In this document: piece by piece, positions 52,708 to 62,503 of the stretch
Numbering within the stretch: the first letter of the stretch is position 1
How the letters are laid out: each line of letters opens with the position of its first letter
NCBI RefSeq assembly: GCF_015668195.1
Contig: NZ_JADPFC010000001.1
Span: forward strand, 248,001 to 312,000
Origin: Romboutsia_C sp015668195
Lineage (GTDB): Bacteria; Bacillota; Clostridia; Peptostreptococcales; Peptostreptococcaceae
Reading direction: 5' to 3'
DNA: 64,000 nucleotides
Notes under the pieces: model-generated
Database searches by the model: none
What the model was told of the DNA's origin: nothing
The model's input: the letters and a program-made list of their open reading frames with translations, nothing else
Program-made: the position numbers and the translations under genes

Positions 52708-54453
52708 ATGAGAAAGTTTAAAGATTTAAAAATAGGTAGAAAACTTGCAATATCATTTATAATTGTATTACTACTTGCTACATTTTCAAGTATATATACA
52801 ATATCGAAATTAAAAGAAGCAGAAGAGTTAAATTCTCAGCTATTTAATGGACCATATGTAGGAACAAATGAAACTATGGGTATACGTAGGGATTTAGTTT
52901 CTGCTGGAAGAAATACAGTTAATATCGTACTTAGACAAAAGCCTGATGTTTATTTCCAAAAGGCAAAAGAAAATTTCGATAGTATAAACAATAGAATAGA
53001 TAAAATATCTAAAACATTTACAGGAGATAAAAGTGATCTTGAAGAGGTTAGAACTGCTGTAAATAATTATAAATTAGAATGTCAAAATATTTATGATGTG
53101 GCAAGAACTGGTGATTACAAAAAGGCTATGGAAATGAGTGATGAAAATACTCCATTTTATAATGATTACAACAAAGCTGTAGAACTTGCTACAAAGTTAA
53201 ACGAAGGATCTAACCAAAGAGGTATTGAATTTAATGAAAACATTCATAAAACAGTAAAAAATGCAATAATTGCATCTGTAGGTGTAAGTGTTTTAACTAT
53301 AGTAGTAGGCCTTGCTATATCAATTTATATAACAAAATCTTTAACAAAGCCAATTGAAGAAATAGAAGAAGCTTCAAATAAAATGGCAAATGGAGATTTT
53401 GATATAAATATAGAATACGAATCAAAAGATGAATTAGGTTTACTATCTGAAAGTATGCGCCATATGAGTAAAGAAGTAAAATCAATAGTAGATGATACTG
53501 TTTGTGTATTAGGAGAACTTGCTAAAGGTAACTTTAATGTTGAAACTAATGTTGAGTATATAGGAGTATTTAAAGATATAGAAAAATCTGTTACGAGAAT
53601 AAGTAACGATTTAAGTGAAACAATAGCACAAATAAATGCAGCTGCAGAAGAAGTTGAAGCAGCATCAAATCAAGTTTCAAGTGGATCACAAATGTTAGCT
53701 CAAGGTGCTACAGAACAAGCAAGTGCTATACAAGAATTATCAGCAACAATAATAGAAATATCAGATAAGATAAAAGAAACAGCTGACAATGCAAGAAATG
53801 CTAACTCATTAACTAACAGTTCTGCAAAACAAGTTCAAGAAGGTAATGAACAAATGAAACAAATGGTAAATGCTATGGAAGAAATATCATTTACGTCTAA
53901 CGAAATAAGCAGAATTATAAAAACTATAGACGATATAGCATTCCAAACAAATATACTAGCACTTAATGCTGCTGTTGAGGCTGCTAGAGCAGGTTCTGCA
54001 GGTAAAGGATTTGCTGTAGTTGCAGATGAAGTAAGAAACCTAGCTGCTAAATCAGCAGAAGCTGCTAAGAATACAGCTACATTAATTGAAAATTCTATGG
54101 AAGCTGTAAATAAAGGAACTGAAATAGTTGATAATACAGCACAATCTCTTCAAAAGATAATAGATACAACAAACAGAACTACTGTTATAGTAAACGATAT
54201 AGCTAAAACATCAGAAGAAGAAGCTGTTGCTATAGCTCAAGTTACATTAGGTGTTGAACAAATTTCTGAAGTAGTGCAAACAAATTCAGCAACTTCAGAA
54301 GAAAGTGCTGCAGCAAGTGAAGAATTAAGTGGTCAAGCACAAATGTTAAAATCACTTATTGAAAACTTTAGATTAAAAGATGTAAATAGTTCAAATAGAT
54401 CAATAAACTTTAATACTGACGAAGCTAGCTATTTTGAAATGAATGAGTTTTAG
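52708..54453 (+). CDS. methyl-accepting chemotaxis protein
   Basis: Transmembrane chemoreceptor (581 residues). First helix is at about 14-33 (LAISFIIVLLLATFSSIYTI); the extracytoplasmic four-helix-bundle type domain is at about 34-185; second helix at about 188-210. A HAMP domain follows (TKSLTKPIEEIEEASNKMANGDF), then the signalling coiled coil with the hairpin tip IDDIAFQTNILALNAAVEAARAGSAGKGFAVVADEVRNLA. ATG 52708 follows AGGGAGA; an in-frame ATG at 52687 is upstream of that site. It is the only receptor in the cluster; its ligand is unknown. Confidence 0.95.
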   Translation: MRKFKDLKIGRKLAISFIIVLLLATFSSIYTISKLKEAEELNSQLFNGPYVGTNETMGIRRDLVSAGRNTVNIVLRQKPDVYFQKAKENFDSINNRIDKISKTFTGDKSDLEEVRTAVNNYKLECQNIYDVARTGDYKKAMEMSDENTPFYNDYNKAVELATKLNEGSNQRGIEFNENIHKTVKNAIIASVGVSVLTIVVGLAISIYITKSLTKPIEEIEEASNKMANGDFDINIEYESKDELGLLSESMRHMSKEVKSIVDDTVCVLGELAKGNFNVETNVEYIGVFKDIEKSVTRISNDLSETIAQINAAAEEVEAASNQVSSGSQMLAQGATEQASAIQELSATIIEISDKIKETADNARNANSLTNSSAKQVQEGNEQMKQMVNAMEEISFTSNEISRIIKTIDDIAFQTNILALNAAVEAARAGSAGKGFAVVADEVRNLAAKSAEAAKNTATLIENSMEAVNKGTEIVDNTAQSLQKIIDTTNRTTVIVNDIAKTSEEEAVAIAQVTLGVEQISEVVQTNSATSEESAAASEELSGQAQMLKSLIENFRLKDVNSSNRSINFNTDEASYFEMNEF

Positions 54454-54485
54454 TAAAAAAATAATATATCATAAATTATGATTTA

Positions 54486-54515
54486 AAAAATGGAAGCTTT
54501 TAGCTTCCATTTTTA
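54486..54515 (+). terminator. intrinsic terminator after chemoreceptor
   Basis: A 13-bp stem (54486-54498 with 54102+400 offset: right arm 54502-54514), ending in T5. It separates the receptor from cheA. Confidence 0.85.
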
Positions 54516-54561
54516 AAAGTTAGTTTTAAAGGAATTATCTTATTTAATAAAGGAGAGAAAT

Positions 54562-56706
54562 ATGAGTGGAGTAGATTCTTTAAATGAATTTTATGTGCAT
54601 GAAAATATGCAGTTATTAGAACAATTGGAAGAGATTTTACTTGCAGGTCAATCAGAAAATGGGAAGTTAGAGAAAGAACACATAGAAGAAATTTTCCGAG
54701 CGATGCATACTATTAAAGGTTCGTCTGCAATGATGGGGTATGATAGTTTAACAAAACTAACTCATAGTGTAGAAGATATATTTGATGCAATACGTAATGG
54801 GTTAGAACTTTCAAGTAATCAGTGGGATGAAGTTGTTGACCTTGTTTTAGCTAGTATAGATTTCTTGAAAGAAGAAATGTTAAATATTCAAGATGGTCTT
54901 CTTCCAGAAGCAAGTATTGAAGAACTACATGATAAGGCAATTAATTTTTTAAAAAGTGCAACAAATAAAGAAGATGATATAGATAATAAACCCAATGAAA
55001 ATATACAAGAGTTAGAAGATAATAAAGAAGAAAAAATTACAGCTAAAAATAGTAATGAAAATTATTTATGTGCAAAAGTATTCTTTGAACAAGGATGTGC
55101 TATGGAAAGTATAAGGGCTTTAGGTGTACTTACAATATTACAAAGCCTATGTTCTGAAGTAAAGCATATACCACAAGATTTAGATTCAGACTGTGATGAT
55201 GTAATAATTAAAGACGGATTTATATTATATATGAGAACCGTTCAAGAACAATCATTAATAGAAGAAGCTATAAAAGATACAATGTTTTTAGATAGATACG
55301 AAATACATAGATTAAATGATGAAGAGTTAGAAAGTGTATTTGGAATAACTACTCCAAAAGATGAAATAAAAGAAGAAAAAAAATGTGACACTAATGAAGA
55401 AATAATAGAAGCTCCAAAAGAAGAAAGTACAAAGGTAGTAGAAGAGTCAAAAGAACAAAGTACAAATATAATAGAAGAAAAACAAGCACAAGTTCAAAAG
55501 AAAGATAAAAAAGAAGAACAAAATCAAGGTCATACACATAGTAAAAATAGTTATTTAACAGTAAATATTAATAAAATAGATACATTAATGAACCTTGTTG
55601 GAGAAATAGTTACGACAGAATCCATGGTAGAAAAGCAATCTCAAGTAGAAAATTTTGACAGAGATAGTTTTGAAAAACAAGCTAGAAGACTTCACCAACT
55701 GACTAATGAATTACAAGATGTGGTAATGTCTATGCGTATGGTTCCAATATCTTCAACCTTTACTAAAATGCAAAGAGTTGTAAGAGATATGAGTAAGAAA
55801 ACTGGAAAATTAGTAGACTTAGTTTTAATAGGAGAACAAACAGAAGTAGATAGAAATATATTAGAAAATATTTCAGATCCTTTAATGCACATGATTAGAA
55901 ATAGTATGGATCATGGTATTGAAACTTTAGAAGAACGTAAAAATACAACTAAGCCAGAAAGAGCTACTGTTACATTAGAAGCTAAAAACACTGGTGGAGA
56001 TGTTGTAATAATAATTAAAGATGATGGTAGAGGTTTAAATAAAGAAGCTATAGTAAAAAAAGCTATTGAAAAAGGGATAACAACTAAAAGTATAGATGAA
56101 ATAAGTGACAAAGAAGCATATAACTTTATAATGGCACCAGGTTTCTCAACAAAAGAAGCCGTAAGTGAATACTCTGGAAGAGGAGTAGGTATGGATGTTG
56201 TATATACAAATATACGTAAGTTAAGAGGTTCAATTAGTATTGATAGTGAGCCAGGAAATGGAACAACTTTTATACTTAGAATTCCTTTAACATTAGCAAT
56301 AGTAGATGGAATGAAGGTAAATATAGGGGATCAAATTTATATTATACCAGCACTAAGTATAAAAGAAGTATTTAGACAAGGAGACTATGAAATAGTTAAA
56401 AATCCTAATGGGCAAGAACATAGCATCATAAGAGGAAATTGCTATGAAATAGTAAGAGTCTCTAATGTATTAGGTATTAACTCTGAAAAAAATGATGAAG
56501 GTATTATGATATTAGTAGAGTCTGAAATGGGCAATGTGTGTATCATAGTAGATGGAATTTTAGGTCAACAACAAGTAGTTATAAAGCCAATACCGACTTT
56601 ACTTACTCAATTTGACAAAGTTCAATCTTATATGTCAGGATGCTCTATTTTAGAAGATGGCTCAATTAGTTTAATACTTGATGTAAATGCAATAATACAC
56701 AAGTAA
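54562..56706 (+). CDS. cheA: chemotaxis histidine kinase CheA
   Basis: Central chemotaxis kinase (714 residues). The P1 HPt domain has phosphorylated H49 (MHTIKGSSAMMGY). A P2-like CheY/CheB docking domain lies at about residues 172-255. A long Glu/Lys linker follows, then the dimerisation domain (VNINKIDTLMNLVGEIVTT), the ATPase domain (RNSMDHGIE, DDGRGLN, GFSTKEAVSEYSGRGVGMDVV) and the C-terminal CheW-like domain. RBS AAAGGAGAG. It heads the che operon; the terminator upstream means that it needs a promoter in the 46-base gap or read-through. Confidence 0.96.
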   Translation: MSGVDSLNEFYVHENMQLLEQLEEILLAGQSENGKLEKEHIEEIFRAMHTIKGSSAMMGYDSLTKLTHSVEDIFDAIRNGLELSSNQWDEVVDLVLASIDFLKEEMLNIQDGLLPEASIEELHDKAINFLKSATNKEDDIDNKPNENIQELEDNKEEKITAKNSNENYLCAKVFFEQGCAMESIRALGVLTILQSLCSEVKHIPQDLDSDCDDVIIKDGFILYMRTVQEQSLIEEAIKDTMFLDRYEIHRLNDEELESVFGITTPKDEIKEEKKCDTNEEIIEAPKEESTKVVEESKEQSTNIIEEKQAQVQKKDKKEEQNQGHTHSKNSYLTVNINKIDTLMNLVGEIVTTESMVEKQSQVENFDRDSFEKQARRLHQLTNELQDVVMSMRMVPISSTFTKMQRVVRDMSKKTGKLVDLVLIGEQTEVDRNILENISDPLMHMIRNSMDHGIETLEERKNTTKPERATVTLEAKNTGGDVVIIIKDDGRGLNKEAIVKKAIEKGITTKSIDEISDKEAYNFIMAPGFSTKEAVSEYSGRGVGMDVVYTNIRKLRGSISIDSEPGNGTTFILRIPLTLAIVDGMKVNIGDQIYIIPALSIKEVFRQGDYEIVKNPNGQEHSIIRGNCYEIVRVSNVLGINSEKNDEGIMILVESEMGNVCIIVDGILGQQQVVIKPIPTLLTQFDKVQSYMSGCSILEDGSISLILDVNAIIHK

Positions 56707-56731
56707 TTTAGTTATCCAAGGAGAGATATCT

Positions 56732-57799
56732 ATGGAAGGTAGTAAAAAAATAAAAGTTTTAGTAATAGATGACTCTATGGTATTTAGAAGAGTAGTGTCA
56801 ACTAGACTACAAGAATATTCAGATATAGAGGTTGTAGGAACAGCTAAAGATTCTTTTGAAGCTAAAGATAAAGTAATACAACTTAAGCCAGATGTATTAA
56901 CTTTAGATATAGAAATGCCGGGTATAAATGGTATTGAGTTTTTAAAAATACTAATGGAACAACATCCAGTACCAACTATTGTAATAAGTGGGGCAGATGG
57001 AAGATGCTTTGAAGCTATAGATGCAGGAGCAGTAGGGTTTGTTGGAAAACCTACTGCAGATACGATGAACCAGTTTTTTGATGATTTATCAACAAAAATA
57101 AAAGAAGCATCTATTGCGAAATTAGACAAGAAAACAAAAGTTCAATCTAGCGTTATACCAAATAAACGTAGGTTATTAGAAAATAATATAGTAAGAAAAA
57201 ATGATAAAGATATAATTGCTATAGGAGCTTCTATGGGAGGTGTTGAGGCAGTAGAAAAGCTATTAAAACAACTACCTCTAGGATTGCCACCAATTGTAAT
57301 AACACAACATATGCCACCAATATTTACAAAAAAATATGCAGAAAGATTAGATAGAGGATGTGCATTAAAAGTAAAAGAAGGTGAAGATGGAGAAGAATTA
57401 TTAAGTGGACATGCTTATATTGCACCAGGAGCATTACAAATGGGAATTATAAAAAGAAATGGAAAATACATCTTAGATATAAAAAAAGGCCAAAAGATTA
57501 GTGGTCATTGTCCGTCAGTAGATTATTTATTTATGTCTGTTGCAAAGCAAGCAAAGGATAATTCAATAGGAGTTATTTTAACGGGTATGGGATCAGATGG
57601 AGCAAGAGGACTTTTAAGTATAAAAAATGAAGGCGGATATACCATAGGACAAGATAAAAACTCTTGTGTTGTATATGGTATGCCTATGGTTGCTAAGAAA
57701 ATTGGAGCAGTGCTAAGAGAAGCATCTTTAGATATGATGCCAAATATTATATTAAATCAATTAAAAAGAAGACAATTAACATCGAAAGTAAAAGGATAG
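56732..57799 (+). CDS. cheB: chemotaxis protein-glutamate methylesterase CheB
   Basis: Receptor demethylase (355 residues). The receiver domain has acidic residues D13-D14 and phospho-acceptor D59 (TLDIEMPG). The methylesterase domain has the catalytic Ser in AIGASMGG (S167), His in VITQHMPP and Asp in GMGSDGARG. It acts against CheR on the chemoreceptors. Confidence 0.96.
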   Translation: MEGSKKIKVLVIDDSMVFRRVVSTRLQEYSDIEVVGTAKDSFEAKDKVIQLKPDVLTLDIEMPGINGIEFLKILMEQHPVPTIVISGADGRCFEAIDAGAVGFVGKPTADTMNQFFDDLSTKIKEASIAKLDKKTKVQSSVIPNKRRLLENNIVRKNDKDIIAIGASMGGVEAVEKLLKQLPLGLPPIVITQHMPPIFTKKYAERLDRGCALKVKEGEDGEELLSGHAYIAPGALQMGIIKRNGKYILDIKKGQKISGHCPSVDYLFMSVAKQAKDNSIGVILTGMGSDGARGLLSIKNEGGYTIGQDKNSCVVYGMPMVAKKIGAVLREASLDMMPNIILNQLKRRQLTSKVKG

Positions 57800-57815
57800 T
57801 TGGAGGATAATATAT

Positions 57816-58430
57816 ATGAAATTTGAATGTGATAAGTTAAATGTATTTCGAGAGATAAGTAATATAGGATCAGGAAATGCATCTAATTCATTGGCAGTTA
57901 TGTTAAATGAGTTAGTAGATATAGGCATTCCTAAAAGTGATATGGTAGGTTTTTCTGATATAACAGATAGCTATGAATCACCAGAGGAGTTAGTTGTTGG
58001 AACGGTACTTCAACTATCAGGAGATATGGAAGGTTTTATTATGGTGATAATGAAGGTAGATTCTGCATTCAATTTATTATCTAGACTTTCAGGAAGTAAA
58101 ATAGATTGCGATAGAAATGATTATAATAAAGTTTGTGAAACATTATCTTCTATTGGTGAAGTTTGTAATATACTTTGTGGAACGTATTTAACAGCAATTT
58201 CGGATATGACAAATTTAAATGTAACTCCTTCTATTCCATATTTTAGTGTAGATATGGTCATGGCTATTATGAATTTACCAATGTCATTATATGGACCTAT
58301 ATTTGATTCTATACTTTGTATAGAAACGGACTTTTTCACTGAAGATCATGAAATAGAAGGAAAATATTATTTCCTTCCAGAGGCTGAGTCATGTGATAAA
58401 TTATTAGCATCACTAGGATTTAATGTTTAG
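57816..58430 (+). CDS. cheC: CheY-P phosphatase CheC
   Basis: A 204-residue CheC-family protein with two phosphatase half-sites: REISNIGSGNASNSLAVML near the N-terminus and ETLSSIGEVCNILCGTYLTAIS in the middle, each with the required Glu and Asn. It dephosphorylates CheY-P and binds CheD, encoded next. Confidence 0.93.
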   Translation: MKFECDKLNVFREISNIGSGNASNSLAVMLNELVDIGIPKSDMVGFSDITDSYESPEELVVGTVLQLSGDMEGFIMVIMKVDSAFNLLSRLSGSKIDCDRNDYNKVCETLSSIGEVCNILCGTYLTAISDMTNLNVTPSIPYFSVDMVMAIMNLPMSLYGPIFDSILCIETDFFTEDHEIEGKYYFLPEAESCDKLLASLGFNV

Positions 58431-58440
58431 GAGATAAAAA

Positions 58441-58926
58441 ATGAAAAATATAACGGTTGGTATAGCCGATTTTAATATTGTTAAGGCTCCAGACCAAATT
58501 ACGACCATTGGATTAGGATCATGTTGTGGAATAGTATTATATGACGAAACAAAAAAGATAGCAGGTTTAGTTCATATTTTATTATCAGATTCAAAGAATG
58601 AGAAACTAGTTGTAAATAAAGCTAAATATGCAGATACTGGAATAAGTTTGCTGTATGAAGAAATGAAAAAGTCAGGAGCAAATCCAATGTTTATAAAAGC
58701 TAAAATAGCGGGTGGGGCTCATATGTTTACTTTTAAAAATGCAGAAAGTAGTATATTTACTATTGGAGAAAAAAATGTAAAAGCATGTAAAGAGACATTA
58801 AAAAGATTACATATACCTATTGTCTCTGAAGATGTTTTAGGAACATGTGGTAGAACTATTACTTTTGATGTATTAACAAGTAAACTAAAAATCAAAAGTG
58901 TAGGAAAAGGTGAAAAAGTCATTTAA
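58441..58926 (+). CDS. cheD: chemoreceptor glutamine deamidase CheD
   Basis: Receptor deamidase and CheC partner (161 residues). The catalytic triad is visible: C28 in GLGSCCGIVLYD, H45 in GLVHILL and T66 in YADTGISLL, with KIAGGAHMF and SEDVLGTCGRTI also conserved. Confidence 0.95.
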   Translation: MKNITVGIADFNIVKAPDQITTIGLGSCCGIVLYDETKKIAGLVHILLSDSKNEKLVVNKAKYADTGISLLYEEMKKSGANPMFIKAKIAGGAHMFTFKNAESSIFTIGEKNVKACKETLKRLHIPIVSEDVLGTCGRTITFDVLTSKLKIKSVGKGEKVI

Positions 58927-58945
58927 AAAGGAGGATGCCTTATAT

Positions 58946-59428
58946 ATGAGTACAAATGATGAAATAATAGATAATAAAATTGATGATTTATGTATGGTAT
59001 TTATTATAGATAATCAAAAATATGCTTTATCATCAAAATATATTACAGAAATTATTGAAATGCTACCTATAACTAAAGTTCCATTTATACCTGAATATAT
59101 AAAAGGAATTATAAACTTAAGAAGTAATATAATACCTGTTATGGATGCAAGAATGAGATTTGGAATTAGTCCAAAAGAATATGATGAGAGAACTTGCATA
59201 ATAATAATTGAAAATAATGATGAAAAAATAGGTTTAATTGTAGATGCAGTAAATGAGGTTATTCATATTCCTGATGGTCAAAGTATGAAAATGGATTCAA
59301 ATGATATTGATGATAAACCTAATTTTATAAAGGGAGTTAGCGAAATAAATAATGAAGTCCAATTAATACTAGATTGTGATTCATTAGTAAAAATTGTAGA
59401 GGATATAGATTATGCACTTAACAGATAA
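58946..59428 (+). CDS. cheW: chemotaxis coupling protein CheW
   Basis: Adaptor (160 residues) linking receptors and CheA: CMVFIIDNQKYALSSKYITEIIEM, PEYIKGIINLRSNIIPVMDARMRFGI and GLIVDAVNEVIHIP. ATG 58946 follows AAAGGAGG by about 12 bases. An upstream GTG (58910) lies inside cheD and is disfavoured. It overlaps cheR by 17 bases. Confidence 0.94.
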   Translation: MSTNDEIIDNKIDDLCMVFIIDNQKYALSSKYITEIIEMLPITKVPFIPEYIKGIINLRSNIIPVMDARMRFGISPKEYDERTCIIIIENNDEKIGLIVDAVNEVIHIPDGQSMKMDSNDIDDKPNFIKGVSEINNEVQLILDCDSLVKIVEDIDYALNR

Positions 59429-60227
59429 AGATTTCATAAGACTAAAGAACTTTATGTATAATAATTATGGGATAAATCTTGAGAAAAAAAGAACCCTGAT
59501 AGAAACTAGATTAGGTCTTATGATAAGAAGATTAGGATTTAAAGATTTTAAGAGTTACATAGACAATTTAATGCAAGATAAAAGTGGAGAACAAGCAGCA
59601 ATTTTAGTAGAAAAGTTAACTACAAATTTTACATATTTTATGCGTGAGGAACAACACTATGAATTTTTAAGGGATGAAGTTTTAACACATGCTTTGAAAA
59701 AACCTCCAATAGGAGGAGTTAAAATTTGGTCAGCAGCTTCATCTACTGGAGAAGAACCTTACTGTATAGCCATGTTAGCTCAACAAATGATGTCTAAAAA
59801 TCCTAGGTTAAAAGTTTCTATAACTGCATCTGATATATCAAATAATGTCTTAAATCAAGCTAAAATGGGGATTTATTCACAAGACAAAATAGCTAAGTTA
59901 CCACAAACATGGATTAAGAGCTTTTTTAGGCAGTTAAATGATAGAAATTATAAAATTACAGATAATGTAAGAAATATAGTAGAATTTAAATACTTTAACT
60001 TAAATGATAATATAGGCTGGAATTATTCTAAATATGATGTCATATTTTGTAGAAATGTTATGATTTACTTTGATAATCCTACAAAGCAAAAATTATGTAA
60101 GAGATTATATGATTCATTAAAACCAGGAGGATACCTAATAATAGGTATGTCAGAAAATTTATCTAATCTACAAACTGACTTTGAAAGAGTGAGACCATCT
60201 GTATATAAAAAAAATTATAACAAGTAA
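59412..60227 (+). CDS. cheR: chemotaxis protein methyltransferase CheR
   Basis: SAM-dependent enzyme (271 residues) that methylates receptor glutamates. The N-terminal helical domain has NLEKKRTLIETRLGLMIRRLGF; the catalytic domain has TNFTYFMREEQHYEFL, KIWSAASSTGEEPYCIAML (SAM site) and DVIFCRNVMIYFD. Confidence 0.95.
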   Translation: MHLTDKDFIRLKNFMYNNYGINLEKKRTLIETRLGLMIRRLGFKDFKSYIDNLMQDKSGEQAAILVEKLTTNFTYFMREEQHYEFLRDEVLTHALKKPPIGGVKIWSAASSTGEEPYCIAMLAQQMMSKNPRLKVSITASDISNNVLNQAKMGIYSQDKIAKLPQTWIKSFFRQLNDRNYKITDNVRNIVEFKYFNLNDNIGWNYSKYDVIFCRNVMIYFDNPTKQKLCKRLYDSLKPGGYLIIGMSENLSNLQTDFERVRPSVYKKNYNK

Positions 60228-60241
60228 TTGGAGGAAAAAAT

Positions 60242-60595
60242 ATGAAAAGAGTACTAATAGTTGATGATGCAGCATTTATGCGTATGTCTATACGTAATAT
60301 GCTTGAAAATAATGGATTTGAGATAGTTGGAGAAGCTGAAAATGGAGTAATGGCAATTGAAAAATACAAAGAATTACAGCCAGAAGTTGTTACTATGGAT
60401 ATAACTATGCCTGAAATGGATGGATTAGAAGCACTAAGAGAAATAAAGAAAATTGATCCATCTGCTTCAGTTGTAATGGTATCTGCATTAGGACAAGAGG
60501 CAAGAATGAAAGAAGCTATAATATATGGAGCAAAAGGGTTTATAGTAAAGCCTTTTAAGGAAGAAATTATAGTATCTGCTTTATCTAAAATATAA
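60242..60595 (+). CDS. cheY: chemotaxis response regulator CheY
   Basis: Single receiver domain (117 residues). D8-D9, phospho-acceptor D53 (TMDITMPEMDG), the switch Ser in VSALGQE and Lys in VKPF are all present. CheY-P normally binds the FliM N-terminus, which is missing in the FliM of this window. Confidence 0.95.
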   Translation: MKRVLIVDDAAFMRMSIRNMLENNGFEIVGEAENGVMAIEKYKELQPEVVTMDITMPEMDGLEALREIKKIDPSASVVMVSALGQEARMKEAIIYGAKGFIVKPFKEEIIVSALSKI

Positions 60596-60611
60596 TTTAA
60601 TTTATAAGAAT

Positions 60612-60650
60612 AAAAAAATAGTTAGCAATATGCTAACTATTTTTTTATTA
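60612..60650. terminator. bidirectional terminator between cheY and gtrA
   Basis: Symmetric stem AAAAAAATAGTTAGCA with TGCTAACTATTTTTTT, flanked by A-run and T-run. It serves the converging cheY and gtrA genes and overlaps the gtrA 3' end. Confidence 0.88.
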
Positions 60651-61035
60651 CTTTTCTCATAAGAAGAAATATTGGGGGAGTAGTAAAAGCTGGAGCAATT
60701 ATTGGTGATAATATTTCTCCAAGTTTAAATACATTTACAAGTATCACTATAACTCCCATATTTAATATATATTCAAATATATATATTAATATTGAATAGA
60801 AAAATTTTTTATAAGAATATTTCTTTTCTTTAAAAGTATATTTACTATTTAATATATAAGATGCTGTTATACTAATAACGCTAGTTATAGTATATGCTAA
60901 TAGGTAGTAAAGCTTAAAGTAAAGAAACAAAGTAAGGTATATACCTTGAGAGATTATAAAATTGCTCATACCTATTATATTGAACTTTATATATTCAATT
61001 ATTTTATGTCTGTACTTTTTTAATATTGTTGACAT
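60637..61035 (-). CDS. GtrA family membrane protein
   Basis: A 132-residue protein with four membrane helices and the GtrA pattern: FNIIGMSNFIISQGIYLTLFLYF, SVISITASYILNSKYTFKEKK and the C-terminal LLMRKVIKK. Family members help move lipid-linked sugars across the membrane in wall or LPS decoration. RBS AGGAG lies upstream on the minus strand. No partner glycosyltransferase is adjacent, so its role here is unclear. Confidence 0.85.
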   Translation of the reverse strand: MSTILKKYRHKIIEYIKFNIIGMSNFIISQGIYLTLFLYFKLYYLLAYTITSVISITASYILNSKYTFKEKKYSYKKFFYSILIYIFEYILNMGVIVILVNVFKLGEILSPIIAPAFTTPPIFLLMRKVIKK

Positions 61036-61097
61036 ATATACACTCCTAAGATGAAAGACATAAACTTATAATAATATTATTTGAGCATAAATTCAAT

Positions 61098-61550
61098 TTA
61101 TTCTTCATTAAAAGTATTTGTTAGTTTAAAACTTTCTATGGATTTAGATTGATTATAAACAACTGAATTTTTCTTCCAATTTCCAGTTTTATAATAAACC
61201 CAATTATCCAGCCAATAGGAATTCCCATCCATATACCATTTACACCCAAAAATTAGAAAATAAATAGCAATCAGGTATTCTTGCAATCCATAAAGATATA
61301 ATAGAGCTTATAAGAGCAAACATAGAGTTACATGCTCCTTTTATAGCTCTAGATAGCGTAAAAGATATACATATAAACGTGAAAATAGGATTAGCGACAG
61401 ATACTACAGCCATTGTATTTTTCCTATAAACTGCCTAACTATAATACTATCAGCAGTATTATAAAGCTGTTAGAACAAACTACCTATTAACATAAGTAGC
61501 GAAAATAAAAAGATAGATTTTGACTCATTCCCTATTGTCAAATCACTCAT
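61098..61550 (-). pseudogene. decayed MATE-family multidrug efflux gene
   Basis: On the minus strand from ATG 61550, behind GGGGAGG, the frame reads MSDLTIGNESKSIFLFSLL..., an in-frame TAA, then QLYNTADSIIVRQFIGK, the start of a MATE transporter. It then jumps to the far C-terminal part (ISSIISLWIARIPD, then GIWMGIPIGWIIG in another frame, then KTGNWKKNSVV). One nonsense codon, at least two frameshifts and a large internal deletion remove most of the protein, so it is non-functional. Confidence 0.82.
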
Positions 61551-61666
61551 AAAATACCTCCCCTTAAATATAGATTATTTTCAATATTAAAAGTATATGA
61601 TATTTCACATATTATTGGAAATTATAAGAAGTTTAAATATTATTTATTGTATTTCGTAATAAAATC

Positions 61667-61695
61667 TTAAGAATTAGGTTAAGAAATTTTTAAGA
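61667..61695 (+). promoter_or_regulatory. three direct repeats, probable response-regulator operator
   Basis: TTAAGA occurs at 61667-61672, 61679-61684 and 61690-61695, spaced 12 and 11 bases apart, one DNA turn. This is the usual arrangement for OmpR/PhoB-type regulators. TATACT (61698-61703) and TATTAT (61705-61710) just downstream could be -10 elements for the two-component genes. Confidence 0.55.
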
Positions 61696-61810
61696 TTTAT
61701 ACTCTATTATATATTTGTAGGGTAGGAAATGAATTTATATTATTAATATTTAAAGGATGTGAAATTATTGTATAATATTAAAGAAAATAATAAAGAAGGG
61801 GAAAGCTTAT

Positions 61811-62503
61811 ATGTACAATATATTAGTAGTGGATGATGATAAAGAAATAGTTGAGTCAATAGATATATACCTAAAAAATGAAGGATATAAAATATACAAA
61901 GCGTACAATGGACTAGATGCATTAGATATTATAGCAAATGAAAAAATACATCTTATTTTGATGGATATAATGATGCCAAGATTAGATGGAATAAAAGCAA
62001 CTATAAAAATAAGAGAAGAAAAAAATATACCTATAATCTTAATATCAGCTAAGAGCGAAGATACAGATAAGATACTTGGACTTAATATTGGTGCAGATGA
62101 TTATATAACAAAACCATTTAATTTACTAGAACTTGTAGCTAGGGTAAAGTCAAGCCTTAGAAGGTATGTTAATTTAGGAACTTATAAAAATGAAGATAAA
62201 GACGTGATAAAAAGTGGAGGACTTTCTATGAATCTATTGACAAAGGAAGTTGTAGTAGATGGAGAATATGTAAAGCTTACTCCAATTGAGTTTAACATAT
62301 TAATGCTTTTGTTGTCTAATAAAGGAGTAGTATTTTCAATTGATGAAATATATGAGAAAGTATGGAAAGAACAAAGTTTTAATGTAGAAAATACAGTAGC
62401 AGTTCATATAAGGAGAATAAGAGAAAAAATAGAAATAAATCCTAAAGAACCAAAATATTTAAAGGTGGTGTGGGGAGTTGGATACAAAGTTGAAAAGCTT
62501 TAG
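61811..62503 (+). CDS. OmpR/PhoB family response regulator
   Basis: 230 residues: a receiver domain (1-120; VVDDDKE, phospho-acceptor Asp in LILMDIMMPRLDG, switch ISAKSED, Lys in YITKPFN) and a C-terminal winged helix (130-228; LTPIEFNILMLLLSNKGVVFS, VENTVAVHIRRIREKIE, VWGVGYK). RBS AAGGGGAAA. Partner of the membrane sensor downstream, and likely to act on the TTAAGA repeats upstream. Confidence 0.94.
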   Translation: MYNILVVDDDKEIVESIDIYLKNEGYKIYKAYNGLDALDIIANEKIHLILMDIMMPRLDGIKATIKIREEKNIPIILISAKSEDTDKILGLNIGADDYITKPFNLLELVARVKSSLRRYVNLGTYKNEDKDVIKSGGLSMNLLTKEVVVDGEYVKLTPIEFNILMLLLSNKGVVFSIDEIYEKVWKEQSFNVENTVAVHIRRIREKIEINPKEPKYLKVVWGVGYKVEKL

